64,000 bases of DNA, from assembly GCF_002976435.1 (NCBI RefSeq), contig NZ_PUGF01000020.1, positions 1-64,000 of the forward strand. The letters are read 5' to 3'. This DNA is from Solimicrobium silvestre. Lineage in GTDB: Bacteria; Pseudomonadota; Gammaproteobacteria; Burkholderiales; Burkholderiaceae_D. The position numbers were made by a program, and so were the translations under genes. Below the pieces are notes generated by a model. The model made no database searches. It was not told the DNA's origin and saw nothing but the letters and a program-made list of their open reading frames with translations. Each line of letters begins with the position of its first letter. Position 1 is the first letter of the stretch. Shown piece after piece: positions 16,418 to 26,621 of the stretch.

Positions 16418-19294
16418 TTAGTTGGTCTCGTAGTCAGACAACGGCGGGCATGAACAGATCACATTACGATCGCCATACACGTTATCTACCCGACCAACTG
16501 GCGGCCAGTATTTGCTGCCGTTTTTGAGTGAGGCAATCGGAAATACCGCTTGTTCACGGCTATAAGCATGCGTCCATTCCGCAGTTAAGGTCATGGAAGT
16601 ATGTGGCGCGTGGCGTAACGGGCTGTCTTCTGCGCTGATTTTGCCACTGGCAACGTCGGCGATTTCTGCGCGGATAGCTATCATGGCGTCACAGAAACGA
16701 TCCAACTCAATACGATCTTCACTTTCAGTTGGCTCGATCATCAAAGTGCCTGGCACTGGGAATGACATGGTCGGCGCATGGAAACCGAAGTCCATCAGGC
16801 GCTTGGCAACGTCATCAACAGTTACGCCGGTTTCATCTTTTAACGGACGCAAATCAACGATACATTCATGCGCCACAATGCCGCCCTCGCCTGCGTACAG
16901 AATCGGAAAATGTGCGCTTAAACGTTTGGCGATGTAATTGGCATTTAAAATCGCCACTTGGCTCGCTTGTTTTAAACCTTCTTGCCCCATCAACTTGATG
17001 TAAGTCCAGCTGATTGGCAAAATACTGGCGCTACCCCACGGTGCTGCGCACACTGGTGACGCTTGATTTTCCAGCAAATGATGACCTGGCAAGAATGGGA
17101 TCAAGTGCGATTTAACGCCAATAGGACCAACGCCCGGGCCGCCACCGCCGTGTGGAATACAGAATGTTTTATGTAAGTTCAGATGCGAAACGTCACCACC
17201 GAATTTACCTGGCTGGCACAAACCAACCATTGCATTCATGTTGGCGCCGTCGATATAAACCTGGCCGCCATGCGTATGGATCACTGCGCAAATTTCTTTA
17301 ATCGCAGCTTCAAAAATACCGTGCGTGGATGGGTAAGTAATCATCAGCGCAGCTAAATTAGCGGCGTGCTGTTCAGCTTTCGCAGTTAAATCAGCGACGT
17401 CAACGTTACCGCCCTCATCACATTGCACCACTACCACTTGCATGCCGACCATTTGCGCAGTCGCTGGGTTAGTACCGTGCGCAGAGCTAGGAATCAAGCA
17501 GATATTACGATGTGCATCGCCGCGGCTATGGTGATAAGCACGAATTGCCAACAAACCAGCATATTCACCTTGCGAGCCAGCATTCGGCTGCAAAGACACT
17601 GCATCGTAGCCGGTGCAAGCCACTAACATTTGCTCTAACTCGGTAATTAAACGGGCATAACCTTGCGTTTGTTCAGCTGGCGCGAAAGGATGAATATTGG
17701 AGAACTCTGGCCAGGTGACCGGGATCATTTCAGCCGTTGCATTCAACTTCATGGTGCATGAACCGAGCGGTATCATCGTACGATCCAACGCCAAATCTTT
17801 GTCCGACAACATACGCAAATAACGCAACATTTGCGTTTCTGAACGATGACGCTGGAAAACCGGGTGCGTTAAATACGCGCTGGTGCGTTGTAGTTCAGCT
17901 GGAATGCATTCTGCTGTTTGCGCAAATACCGTTTTGAAATCAGGAACTTGCTGGCTACTTGCCGCAAACGCTGCCCAAATATCTTGCACATCAGTTTCAG
18001 TACAGGTTTCATCGATTGAAATACCGATTCTTGCATCGTCAATTTGACGTAAATTGATTTCAATTCCACGAGCAACTGCATGAATTACTTTGGTGTGCGT
18101 GTCAGTTACTACTTCAATCGTATCGAAATAGCGTTCATTTTTTACGGTATAACCAAGTTGCTTCAAACCAGCTACCAACGTAGCGGTTAATTGATGTACG
18201 CGGTTGGCGATCCGCTTAATACCTTCAGGACCGTGGTAGACCGCAAACATACTGGCGATATTCGCCAACAAAACTTGGGCGGTACATACGTTACTGGTGG
18301 CTTTTTCTCGGCGAATATGTTGTTCGCGAGTTTGCAAGGCCAGACGATAAGCTGGGTTGCCGTGGCTATCAATCGACACGCCGACAACGCGACCTGGCAT
18401 TTGACGCTTATGTGTATCTTTAGTCGCAAAGTAAGCGGCGTGTGGGCCACCAAAACCGAGCGGAACACCAAAGCGCTGTGCAGTACCAATGGCAACGTCA
18501 GCACCGAATTCACCCGGCGGCGTGAGTAATGTCAACGCCAATAAATCGGCAGCGACTACAACCATCGCCTGCTTGTCGTGCGCTAGTTTGCAGGTATCGG
18601 CGTAAGAGTAAATTTCACCACTCAAGGCTGGGTATTGCAACAACACGCCAAAGAAATCCAGATCTTTTAATGCAGTGCGATGGTCACCCACCACAACTTG
18701 AATACCGATCGGTTCTGCGCGAGTTTTAATAACCGCGATAGTTTGCGGGAAGCAGTCTTCCGACACAAAGAACACGGAGCTTTTACTTTTTGAAATGCGC
18801 TGGCAAAACGTCATCGCTTCTGCTGCAGCAGTAGCTTCATCCAGCAACGAAGCATTGGCGATTTCCATACCGGTCAAATCGCTGATCATTGTTTGGAAAT
18901 TCAGCAAGGCTTCTAAACGACCTTGTGAAATTTCTGGCTGATACGGTGTATAAGCCGTGTACCAAGCTGGGTTTTCCAGCAAGTTACGCAGAATTACATT
19001 CGGCGTATGAGTATTGTAGTAACCCATGCCGATGTAAGATTTAAGGACTTGGTTTTGCTCGGCAATTTCACGTAATAACTGAAGCACTTCCGGCTCATTG
19101 TTGGCGTGTCCCAGTTCTAAAGCCTGTTCCGACAAAATCGATGCCGGAATAACTTTGCGGATAAATTCATCCATCGTGGCAAAGCCGAGAGTAGTCAGCA
19201 TAAACTGAATATCCGTCGACGATGTACCGATATGGCGTGAAATAAATTCCGAATTAAATTCGTGATGTTCTTGTGCTGCGCGTTGCAAAACCAT
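16418..19294 (-). CDS. gcvP: Glycine dehydrogenase (decarboxylating), P protein
   Basis: The PLP enzyme that decarboxylates glycine and passes the aminomethyl group to lipoyl-GcvH. It is the long, single-chain form (958 residues) with both halves fused, as in most proteobacteria. The PLP lysine is about residue 709 in [20 protein letters not shown], with the glycine-rich tract after it. The N-terminal motif FISRHIGTS and the internal [13 protein letters not shown] stretch are characteristic. The ribosome-binding site AAGGAG lies 7 nt before the ATG. A 159-bp hairpin element separates it from gcvH upstream, which may lower or uncouple expression. Confidence 0.97.
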   Translation of the reverse strand: MVLQRAAQEHHEFNSEFISRHIGTSSTDIQFMLTTLGFATMDEFIRKVIPASILSEQALELGHANNEPEVLQLLREIAEQNQVLKSYIGMGYYNTHTPNVILRNLLENPAWYTAYTPYQPEISQGRLEALLNFQTMISDLTGMEIANASLLDEATAAAEAMTFCQRISKSKSSVFFVSEDCFPQTIAVIKTRAEPIGIQVVVGDHRTALKDLDFFGVLLQYPALSGEIYSYADTCKLAHDKQAMVVVAADLLALTLLTPPGEFGADVAIGTAQRFGVPLGFGGPHAAYFATKDTHKRQMPGRVVGVSIDSHGNPAYRLALQTREQHIRREKATSNVCTAQVLLANIASMFAVYHGPEGIKRIANRVHQLTATLVAGLKQLGYTVKNERYFDTIEVVTDTHTKVIHAVARGIEINLRQIDDARIGISIDETCTETDVQDIWAAFAASSQQVPDFKTVFAQTAECIPAELQRTSAYLTHPVFQRHRSETQMLRYLRMLSDKDLALDRTMIPLGSCTMKLNATAEMIPVTWPEFSNIHPFAPAEQTQGYARLITELEQMLVACTGYDAVSLQPNAGSQGEYAGLLAIRAYHHSRGDAHRNICLIPSSAHGTNPATAQMVGMQVVVVQCDEGGNVDVADLTAKAEQHAANLAALMITYPSTHGIFEAAIKEICAVIHTHGGQVYIDGANMNAMVGLCQPGKFGGDVSHLNLHKTFCIPHGGGGPGVGPIGVKSHLIPFLPGHHLLENQASPVCAAPWGSASILPISWTYIKLMGQEGLKQASQVAILNANYIAKRLSAHFPILYAGEGGIVAHECIVDLRPLKDETGVTVDDVAKRLMDFGFHAPTMSFPVPGTLMIEPTESEDRIELDRFCDAMIAIRAEIADVASGKISAEDSPLRHAPHTSMTLTAEWTHAYSREQAVFPIASLKNGSKYWPPVGRVDNVYGDRNVICSCPPLSDYETN

Positions 19295-19339
19295 AATAAC
19301 TCCTTAATTAAACCTAACTTAAAACGACACTAGCCAACT

Positions 19340-19498
19340 AGTGGACTGTAATGGATGAATTGAGAGTGAAGGACGCGGCTGTGGCGTGCAGGGCAAGGCG
19401 CAAAGCACAGCGATAGCTAGCTATCGCGCGCATTTGCAACGCGGCCATGTGCGACGCAGTCGTGGCAAGCTCTCTTGATTCATCCGTTGCAGTTCACT
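19340..19498. repeat. 159-bp symmetric imperfect hairpin (MITE-like) inside the gcv operon
   Basis: Outer arms at 19340-19366 and 19470-19498 are complementary except for a few positions, several of which would be G-U pairs in RNA: AGTGGACTGTAATGGATGAA against the reverse complement AGTGAACTGCAACGGATGAA. The centre is a perfect 18-bp palindrome, GCGATAGCTAGCTATCGC (19410-19427), whose midpoint coincides with the midpoint of the whole element. The flanks in between pair only loosely. It begins right after the gcvH stop and ends about 45 bp before gcvP. It looks like a palindromic miniature element; it has no ORF. Confidence 0.7.
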
Positions 19499-19500
19499 CA

Positions 19501-19881
19501 CTAACCTAATTTGGCGATATATGCGTCATAAGCTGCTTCGTCCATCAGTGTGCTCATTTGAGCTACATCGGAGGTGGTCATTTTAAAAAACCAACCTGCG
19601 CCCAGCGGATCTTCATTCACTACCCCTGGCTCATCGTTTAATGCGCTATTGACTTCAACAACAGTGCCGCCAAACGGCATAGCAATACCACCCGCTGTTT
19701 TAACTGATTCAATCACGGCAACTTCTTCGCCAGCAGCATAATCAGCGCCAACATCCGGCAATTGGATATAGACTAAATCGCCCAAATGACCTTGCGCATA
19801 ATCTGTAATGCCCACTGTCACTACGTTGTTGTCTTCCAAACGCAGCCATTCGTGTTCGCTAGTGAATTTTAAGTTACTCAT
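19501..19881 (-). CDS. gcvH: Glycine cleavage system H protein
   Basis: The lipoyl carrier protein that shuttles the aminomethyl group between GcvP, GcvT and the L protein. The 126-residue protein has the lipoylation site at Lys61 in VIESVKTAGG, and the usual SEHEWLRLE N-terminal motif. The ribosome-binding site AAGGAG is well placed. It is the first gene of the minus-strand gcv cluster, and the promoter should lie in the A+T-rich gap upstream. No glycine riboswitch was recognised there. lpd is not in the window. Confidence 0.97.
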   Translation of the reverse strand: MSNLKFTSEHEWLRLEDNNVVTVGITDYAQGHLGDLVYIQLPDVGADYAAGEEVAVIESVKTAGGIAMPFGGTVVEVNSALNDEPGVVNEDPLGAGWFFKMTTSDVAQMSTLMDEAAYDAYIAKLG

Positions 19882-20337
19882 GGTTTGATCTCCTTAGAAT
19901 TAATGCAATATTGCAATAATATGAATTGATGGAACCCGAAAAAACGGATTAGTTATTAAAAACAGTATGGATTTAAAGCAGTAATTTGATGATTTAAAAG
20001 AAAATAATTTAGATCTCAATAGCTAAAATTTCTCTGAAAAATTGTAGTGGTATCACGGGTTTTCATGTGCTCATAGTGTAGCCAAAAATTTTGATTTTTA
20101 AACACATTACAGTGAAATTTTGTTTATTTAAAAAAATACACATGGTTATTTTTAAAAATACACATGTGTTTTTCCTTAGAAAGGATTTCAACAAAATCAT
20201 CAACACACCGATTAATTAATAACCAATAATTAGTACCATTTCCCTATGGCAAAAATTCAATAAGCGATGATAAAACATTAAAATAGCTCAATATAGTGCG
20301 CATTACACATAATCATCTCAACGGATTCTTAATAAAT
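19882..20337. promoter_or_regulatory. A+T-rich divergent regulatory region gcvH / glpD
   Basis: A 456-bp gap holding the promoters of gcvH (minus) and glpD (plus). AAAAATACACATG occurs twice in direct orientation, 20132-20144 and 20154-20166, the second copy running into the palindrome ACACATGTGT; this could be an operator for glpD, though the regulator is unknown. The palindrome TGCAATATTGCA (19904-19915) lies in the gcvH leader. The canonical aptamer patterns of a glycine riboswitch were looked for and not seen. Confidence 0.4.
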
Positions 20338-21879
20338 ATGAATAAACAAGTAGATATGTTGGTAGTTGGAGGCGGTATTAACGGCGTTGGAATCGCACGT
20401 GATGCAGCTGGACGCGGTTTATCCGTGTTGCTATGTGAAAAAGATGACTTGGCTTCCCACACTTCTTCAGCTTCAACCAAACTCATACATGGCGGCTTGC
20501 GCTATCTGGAGTATTACGAATTTGGCTTGGTTCGTAAAGCCTTGCAAGAGCGGGAAGTGTTATTGCGCGCAGCACCACATATCATCAGCCCGCTACGTTT
20601 TGTCATGCCACACGTGGCGCATCTGCGACCGGCGTGGATGATACGGATCGGTTTATTTTTTTATGATCACCTCAGCAAACGCAATATTTTGCCTGGCTCA
20701 CGCGGCATCAATTTAAAAAAACATCCGGCTGGCGCACCACTACATGATAATTTCACCAAAGGTTTTGTCTATTCCGATGCGTGGGTTGATGATGCACGTC
20801 TGGTTGTGCTGAATGCAAAGGATGCACAAGAACGCGGCGCGACTATTTTGACGCGCACCAAACTTGTTTCAGCCAAACCGGATGCACAAGGTTGGCACGC
20901 AGAATTGCTTAACGCGCAGCAAAAAACTATTCATATCCACGCCCGCTGCATCGTCAACGCAACGGGACCTTGGGCCAGCGCATTATTAAATAATGCTATT
21001 CATTCAGACGCGCTCACGCCACGTAATGAAGTTCGACTGGTTAAGGGCAGCCACATTGTCACAAAAAAATTATTTGAACATGATCACGCTTATATTTTTC
21101 AAAACCCAGACAAACGTATAATTTTTGCGATCCCTTATCTGGATCAATTTACCTTAATCGGAACTACCGATCTGGAATACAAGGAAGACCCGAATCACGT
21201 CACGATTACCGAAGACGAAATCACATATTTATGTGAATCCGCAAATACCTATTTCAAACAATCGATTCACCCTTCCGATGTCGTTTGGAGCTATTCAGGC
21301 GTTCGCCCATTACTAGAGCAAGAAGATGCCGCAAACCCTTCCGCCGTGACCCGCGACTATCAACTCGAACTCGATACACCACACAAACTAGCCGTAGTGC
21401 TGTCCGTGTTTGGCGGAAAAATCACTACGTTCCGTCGTTTAGCGGAAGAAGCTGTCAACCTGCTCACCCCATCTTTGGGTATTCAACAACCCGATTGGAC
21501 GGCGACGGCAACCCTACCAGGCGGAGATATTCCTCACGCCGACTTCCCTACTTTCTGCTCTGAATTCCAGCAACAACACGCCTGGCTACCCGTGCAACTA
21601 GCCAAACGTTACGCACACAACTACGGCACTCGTGCAACGCAGTTATTAAATGGCGCAGTGAATATGGCTGGTTTAGGAGAACAACTCAGCCCCGGTTTAT
21701 TTGAGTTGGAAGCGCATTACCTGGTCAAGCATGAGTGGGCGCAACAAGTCGACGATATTTTATGGCGCAGAACAAAATTAGGATTGGCTGCTACGCCAGA
21801 ATCAATTCAGCGGCTACAACAATGGCTAGATCATGCCGTAACAACTATCCACACTGAAGCTGAGACTCATGGAAAATAA
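20338..21879 (+). CDS. glpD: Aerobic glycerol-3-phosphate dehydrogenase
   Basis: A membrane-associated FAD enzyme that oxidises glycerol 3-phosphate to dihydroxyacetone phosphate and reduces ubiquinone. The FAD-binding GGGING motif is at residues 11-16, followed by [10 protein letters not shown], then [23 protein letters not shown], a hallmark of GlpD. The C-terminal domain is complete (513 residues). ATG 20338 is chosen; a GTG at 20296 would add 14 residues of no family likeness. It is co-transcribed with glpK, whose start overlaps or abuts the stop. No glpF or glpR is in the window. Confidence 0.96.
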   Translation: MNKQVDMLVVGGGINGVGIARDAAGRGLSVLLCEKDDLASHTSSASTKLIHGGLRYLEYYEFGLVRKALQEREVLLRAAPHIISPLRFVMPHVAHLRPAWMIRIGLFFYDHLSKRNILPGSRGINLKKHPAGAPLHDNFTKGFVYSDAWVDDARLVVLNAKDAQERGATILTRTKLVSAKPDAQGWHAELLNAQQKTIHIHARCIVNATGPWASALLNNAIHSDALTPRNEVRLVKGSHIVTKKLFEHDHAYIFQNPDKRIIFAIPYLDQFTLIGTTDLEYKEDPNHVTITEDEITYLCESANTYFKQSIHPSDVVWSYSGVRPLLEQEDAANPSAVTRDYQLELDTPHKLAVVLSVFGGKITTFRRLAEEAVNLLTPSLGIQQPDWTATATLPGGDIPHADFPTFCSEFQQQHAWLPVQLAKRYAHNYGTRATQLLNGAVNMAGLGEQLSPGLFELEAHYLVKHEWAQQVDDILWRRTKLGLAATPESIQRLQQWLDHAVTTIHTEAETHGK

Positions 21880-21880
21880 C

Positions 21881-23383
21881 ATGGAAAATAAATTCATATT
21901 AGCCTTAGATCAAGGCACCACCAGCTCACGCGCAGCATTATTTGATCATGCGGGAAATATTATTTCAGTCGCGCAAAAAGAGTTTCAGCAAATATATCCG
22001 CATCCGGGCTGGGTTGAACATGATCCGCAAGAAATCTGGTCAACACAAGCAGGCGTTGCCGCCGAGGCGGTAACTAAAATGGGGTTGAATGGCAGTTCCA
22101 TAGCGGCTATTGGCATTACTAACCAACGTGAAACAACCATCGTCTGGGAGCGCGCCACTGGTCGCCCTATCTATAACGCCATCGTTTGGCAAGACCGCCG
22201 CACAGCAGCATATTGTGATGAATTAAAGAGCCGTGGATTAGAAAAAATTGTGCGCGCAAAAACAGGGTTACCGATCGATTCCTATTTTTCCGCCACCAAA
22301 ATCAACTGGATACTCAACAACGTTGCTGGCGCGCGCGAACGTGCCGAACGCGGCGAGTTAGCATTTGGCACCGTCGATACCTGGCTAATCTGGAACTTCA
22401 CGCAGCATGAACTGCACGTGACCGATGTCACCAATGCATCGCGCACGATGTTATTCAATATCCATACATTAGATTGGGACGAAGAACTACTGGCCGCAAT
22501 GGATATTCCACGCAATATGCTGCCGCAAGTTCGCTCCTCCTCTGAAATTGTCGGGCACACTAAAAGCACTGTTTTCGCCACCCCCATCCCCATTGCCGGC
22601 ATCGCGGGCGATCAACATGCCGCCCTGTTTGGACAAATGTGTACCAGAGCGGGCATGGCTAAAAATACTTACGGCACAGGTTGCTTTCTAGTAATGAACA
22701 CAGGCAATAAGCCCGTTGAATCAAAAAACAATTTAATCACGACCATCGCCTGGAAAATCGGCGATCAAGTTACTTATGCATTAGAAGGCAGTATTTTTAT
22801 CGGCGGCGCGGTAGTGCAATGGCTGCGCGATGGCATTGGCATGATAAAAAGCGCCTCTGAAATTGAACAGCTGGCACGAACTGTTCCAGATAGTGATGGC
22901 GTATTTATGGTTCCCGCCTTTGCCGGGCTCGGCGCGCCGCATTGGAATCCCCATGCGCGCGGCAGTATATTTGGCGTTACGCGCGGCACGACTTCGGCCC
23001 ATCTGGCGCGCGCGGCATTAGAAGCGATTGCACTGCAGTCGTACGACGTTTTGAAAGCAATGGAAGCGGATCTTGGCGAAAAAATTGCCGAATTACGGGT
23101 TGATGGCGGCGCTGTCACTAATGATTTACTGATGCAATTTCAAGCTGATTTACTGGGCGTTGATGTAGTTCGCCCAAAAATCATTGAAACCACCGCCTTG
23201 GGGGCGGCTTATTTAGCAGGTTTGGCCGTTAACTACTGGGCGAGTATCGACGAAATACAAGGTCAATGGAAACAAGACCAGCGATTTAGCCCCTCCATGG
23301 ATGCCGCCCAAGTTTCTAATTATAAAAAGGGCTGGCAACGTGCCGTTACTGCCAGCATTGCCTGGGCAGACAGTAACGACTGA
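21881..23383 (+). CDS. glpK: Glycerol kinase
   Basis: Phosphorylates glycerol to glycerol 3-phosphate, the substrate of GlpD next door. The FGGY-family N-terminal phosphate loop is [23 protein letters not shown]-like [35 protein letters not shown] and the C-terminal [19 protein letters not shown] match glycerol kinases. Two starts are possible, ATG 21869 (overlapping the glpD stop) and ATG 21881 (right after it). They lie in two tandem copies of ATGGAAAATAA. The second gives the usual family N terminus and 500 residues. It is convergent with a glycosyltransferase gene, only 10 bp away. Confidence 0.96.
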   Translation: MENKFILALDQGTTSSRAALFDHAGNIISVAQKEFQQIYPHPGWVEHDPQEIWSTQAGVAAEAVTKMGLNGSSIAAIGITNQRETTIVWERATGRPIYNAIVWQDRRTAAYCDELKSRGLEKIVRAKTGLPIDSYFSATKINWILNNVAGARERAERGELAFGTVDTWLIWNFTQHELHVTDVTNASRTMLFNIHTLDWDEELLAAMDIPRNMLPQVRSSSEIVGHTKSTVFATPIPIAGIAGDQHAALFGQMCTRAGMAKNTYGTGCFLVMNTGNKPVESKNNLITTIAWKIGDQVTYALEGSIFIGGAVVQWLRDGIGMIKSASEIEQLARTVPDSDGVFMVPAFAGLGAPHWNPHARGSIFGVTRGTTSAHLARAALEAIALQSYDVLKAMEADLGEKIAELRVDGGAVTNDLLMQFQADLLGVDVVRPKIIETTALGAAYLAGLAVNYWASIDEIQGQWKQDQRFSPSMDAAQVSNYKKGWQRAVTASIAWADSND

Positions 23384-23393
23384 AGATGTCGAT

Positions 23394-25106
23394 TCAATAA
23401 AACACAGTAGCGTGACTAAACTGCTTATTTTTGATGAATTTGGTGTGCATTTTTTTATGCGCGAATTCATCTAAATAAGCATTTGGCACAATCACAACCA
23501 CGGGTTCTTTTAAAAGTTTAAATTGCTCGCGACTCAGCATAATGGTGTTCTCGGGACGTAATTGATTCCCCCAATACAAATCGCTGCTAACACTATCAAT
23601 AACGTTTAACGGTTTTTTTAAATAAAACGGCAATGAAGAATTCTGCTCAAAATTACGATACAAATACACCGTGCGATTTGGCACTGTTTGTTGAATAAAT
23701 GCAGCCATTGATCGGTCTGAAATCGATTCATCCATCGCGTTTGCGGTAACCAGCAAGATCCCCATCGAGAATAGCGGCAGAACTATATAGCTCACTAAGC
23801 CCACATTAGGAACGCGCCACGCCAACAACGCTGCCAGCAGGGATAATCCCGTTGCCGACCAAAGCGCAATCACTGCATAGTCGTGCCATGGCAGACCAAG
23901 TATGACTAATTCAGATGAGACCAAATTAGGTGCGGCTTGCAAAGTAATCGCCGCAGCACCCGTGAGTAACGCCACTACAACGCCTAATATCGTGCTCCGC
24001 TTACCCTTTAAAAAGTCACTTTGCTCAAGCAGCAAAGCTAAATTTAAGGCAGCAAATGGCATCGAGACGATGACATAATAATTAGCCTTAGCGCTCGAAA
24101 TTGAAAAGAACAGGAGAGGAACCAGCCAGCCAAAAACAAGCGTTTTCCTCAATATAGTAAATTCTTGAATTTCAACCCGCGATAATCTTGTCCAGGTAGA
24201 CAGTAATGCGATCGGTAATAAAAGCGACCAGGGAAAAAGATAAATCACCATACGCGGCAAGTAATACCACCACGAACCCGAATAAAAATCATGGGGTATC
24301 CGCAAACCTAAAAACCGCAACACATGTTCATTAACGAAAAAAAACCACAGGAAAATAGGTTCGATCAAACTCGCCGCAACAAACCAAGGCACTGTAATTG
24401 CAAAAAATAAACAGATAGAAACCAGATCAAACCATTTGCTAAATTGCTTCCACGCTGAAGAACCATGTACCAGTATGATCCACACTAAAGTCACCGAACC
24501 AAATAGCAGTAAAGCCACAAAACCTTTAGTTAACACGGCAAAGGCCAAGCTCACATGAGCAATACGTAAATCGCGTTTATGACCTTCTAGTTTGTATAAA
24601 TAGGCAAACAGTAATGCCGCTGTTAAAAATGCCGTGAGCAACATATCAAACAACAGCGTGCGACTAATGATCATCACGCCTAAGCCAGAAATAAACATCA
24701 ATGCTGCCAGACGACCTACTTGTGGGCGATAAATACGCTGACCAAAATTTAGCATCAAACCGACACATGCCAAACCAGACAAGCTTGGCACCAACCTGAC
24801 CACCCAATCTGCCTGTCCAAAAAGTGTGAATGCCAGCGCAGTCAACCAGTACAGCAGCGGTGGTTTTTCCATGTATGGCAAACCATTTAAATGGGGAATT
24901 ATCCAATATTTGATATCGCCGGAATTCAACATTTCACGGGGAATTTGTGCGTACAGTCCTTCATTGTTATTTAATACACCATACGCACCCAGGCCTGCCC
25001 AAACGCAGATAAAGGCGAGTAGCCAAATCAGCCAATCCGGGTTTTGCATACCTCGCTGTGTAATGCGCAGTCCAGCATTCTGCATAGTGGTTTGTTTCTG
25101 CCTCAT
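23394..25106 (-). CDS. ArnT-like dolichyl-phosphate-mannose-type glycosyltransferase (GT39/PMT family)
   Basis: A polytopic inner-membrane glycosyltransferase of 570 residues that would move a sugar from a polyprenyl-phosphate donor to an envelope acceptor. The first periplasmic loop has the family catalytic region, NNNEGLYAQIPREML (Glu near residue 49), followed by PHLNGLPYMEKPPLLYWLTAL, typical of ArnT-like proteins. About 11-12 hydrophobic segments run to residue 460, then a soluble periplasmic tail. The GGAAG ribosome-binding site supports ATG 25106. ArnT itself adds aminoarabinose to lipid A, but no arn genes are nearby, so the substrate is not assigned. It is divergent from the DadA-like gene. 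Confidence 0.85.
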   Translation of the reverse strand: MRQKQTTMQNAGLRITQRGMQNPDWLIWLLAFICVWAGLGAYGVLNNNEGLYAQIPREMLNSGDIKYWIIPHLNGLPYMEKPPLLYWLTALAFTLFGQADWVVRLVPSLSGLACVGLMLNFGQRIYRPQVGRLAALMFISGLGVMIISRTLLFDMLLTAFLTAALLFAYLYKLEGHKRDLRIAHVSLAFAVLTKGFVALLLFGSVTLVWIILVHGSSAWKQFSKWFDLVSICLFFAITVPWFVAASLIEPIFLWFFFVNEHVLRFLGLRIPHDFYSGSWWYYLPRMVIYLFPWSLLLPIALLSTWTRLSRVEIQEFTILRKTLVFGWLVPLLFFSISSAKANYYVIVSMPFAALNLALLLEQSDFLKGKRSTILGVVVALLTGAAAITLQAAPNLVSSELVILGLPWHDYAVIALWSATGLSLLAALLAWRVPNVGLVSYIVLPLFSMGILLVTANAMDESISDRSMAAFIQQTVPNRTVYLYRNFEQNSSLPFYLKKPLNVIDSVSSDLYWGNQLRPENTIMLSREQFKLLKEPVVVIVPNAYLDEFAHKKMHTKFIKNKQFSHATVFY

Positions 25107-25327
25107 TGCACTTCCGTAAGACCTGCTTCAATATAATTCGCTATTATTTCACAAACAATACCTTGATGCATTCCATTCAAGCTGACAAACCAGGCTGAAA
25201 CTTACGCAGGTAGTGGAAAAACCTCATAACAAATACACATATTTTCAAACAAAAACTTACATTACCGCCTAATTCCATTTCGATAGTGCTATCCTAGGCG
25301 CCATTTTGTATTAAAGGGTAGAAACAC

Positions 25328-26578
25328 ATGCGGGTTGCTGTTATCGGTGCGGGTGTGGTGGGTGTCACTACAGCGTATTTTCTTGCACAAAACGGGCATC
25401 AGGTTAGCGTTATAGAGCAACGTGGCAATGTCAGTGAAGAAGCAAGCCTTGGACATGCCGGACTACTCGGCGCTGCGCACTTAACGCCTTTCGCTGCGCC
25501 GGGAATGCCGAAACAAATTTTGTCACACTTTTTTAAAACTGATGGCGCCATCAATTTACGCCCTTCCGTCAATGTGACGCATTGGCGCTGGCTGCGTAGT
25601 TGGCTACGTGAATGTTCCCTTGAAGGCTTGTTGGCAAACAAAGAAAAAATGCAGCGCTTGGGAAGATACAGTCAGCAACTATTATCAGAACTCAGCCACA
25701 GTCACAATCTTGACTTTCAACAACGCAGCGGTATTTTGCAGTTGTTTCGCAATGTCAAAGAACAAAAAAAAATAATCGCTGGCTTAGCACTATTAAGCGA
25801 CGCTGACCTTCCTTTTCAGCAACTTGATACGGCAGCATGTCATCAATTAGAGCCTGCATTAAACAAAGACACCTCACTTGCTGGCGGCTTATATTTACCG
25901 CAAGATGGCAATGGTAATTGCGTGTTATTTACCAAACAATTAAAGTTGGTCGCACAACAACTAGGGGTCGAATTTGAATTTTTGACCAAGTGCGAGCAAA
26001 TCATTCCAAACAAAAATGGTGCGACGTTACACTTAAAAAAAGCTGAACAAACAGGCCAGCAACAATTTGATGCTGTAGTGTTAGCCTCTGGCGCAAGTAG
26101 CACGCCATTTTTAAAAAATATCGGCATTAATCTACGCATTGCACAGTTTCAAAGTTACTCAAACACTGCCAACATTAAAAATTTAGATGATAGCCCGCGC
26201 TTGAGCATTATTGATGAATCTGAACAAATTGCTATCACCCGTATGGACAAACGCATTCGTATCGCAGGTACGCTGCATTTAGGAAAAAGAAAGAATACTG
26301 CCGATGAACGTGCCTGGCAAAAATTGCGCAACGTCGGCACGGATTGGTTTCCTGATGCCGCAAACTACCATACCGGCCAAAACTGGAGCGGTCATCATCT
26401 AATGCTGTCAGACAGCACACCTGTTTTAGGACGATCCGCTGTTAAAAATATCTTCGTAAATTGTGCCCATGCAGAATATGGCTGGGCAATGGCAACTGGT
26501 TCCGGCAAAATTCTAGCCGATCTAATTTCTGGAAAATCTCCTGAAATTGACTTGGATGGGCTTACGGTATTGCGTTAG
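25328..26578 (+). CDS. D-amino-acid dehydrogenase-like FAD oxidoreductase (DadA family)
   Basis: An FAD-dependent oxidoreductase of the DAO family, 416 residues, similar in size and layout to DadA, which deaminates D-alanine and other D-amino acids and passes electrons to the respiratory chain. The dinucleotide motif is VIGAGVVGVTTAYFLAQNGH at residues 5-24, then ASLGHAGLLGAAHLTPFAAPGMP, matching the DadA region. The C terminus has NCAHAEYGWAMATGSGKILADLISG, the second FAD-contacting segment. AAAGGG precedes the ATG. The next gene, nnr, starts about 40 bp downstream on the same strand. The exact substrate is uncertain. Confidence 0.82.
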   Translation: MRVAVIGAGVVGVTTAYFLAQNGHQVSVIEQRGNVSEEASLGHAGLLGAAHLTPFAAPGMPKQILSHFFKTDGAINLRPSVNVTHWRWLRSWLRECSLEGLLANKEKMQRLGRYSQQLLSELSHSHNLDFQQRSGILQLFRNVKEQKKIIAGLALLSDADLPFQQLDTAACHQLEPALNKDTSLAGGLYLPQDGNGNCVLFTKQLKLVAQQLGVEFEFLTKCEQIIPNKNGATLHLKKAEQTGQQQFDAVVLASGASSTPFLKNIGINLRIAQFQSYSNTANIKNLDDSPRLSIIDESEQIAITRMDKRIRIAGTLHLGKRKNTADERAWQKLRNVGTDWFPDAANYHTGQNWSGHHLMLSDSTPVLGRSAVKNIFVNCAHAEYGWAMATGSGKILADLISGKSPEIDLDGLTVLR

Positions 26579-26621
26579 TGTTAGATGGTTTATCTGTTTT
26601 ACTTAGTGAAAGGTGTTAGCC

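Noticed and set aside
19882-20337. Glycine riboswitch upstream of gcvH
   Set aside because: I looked on the minus strand for the conserved tandem-aptamer core and did not find it. The region is A+T rich with no matching stem pattern; a covariance-model search would be decisive.
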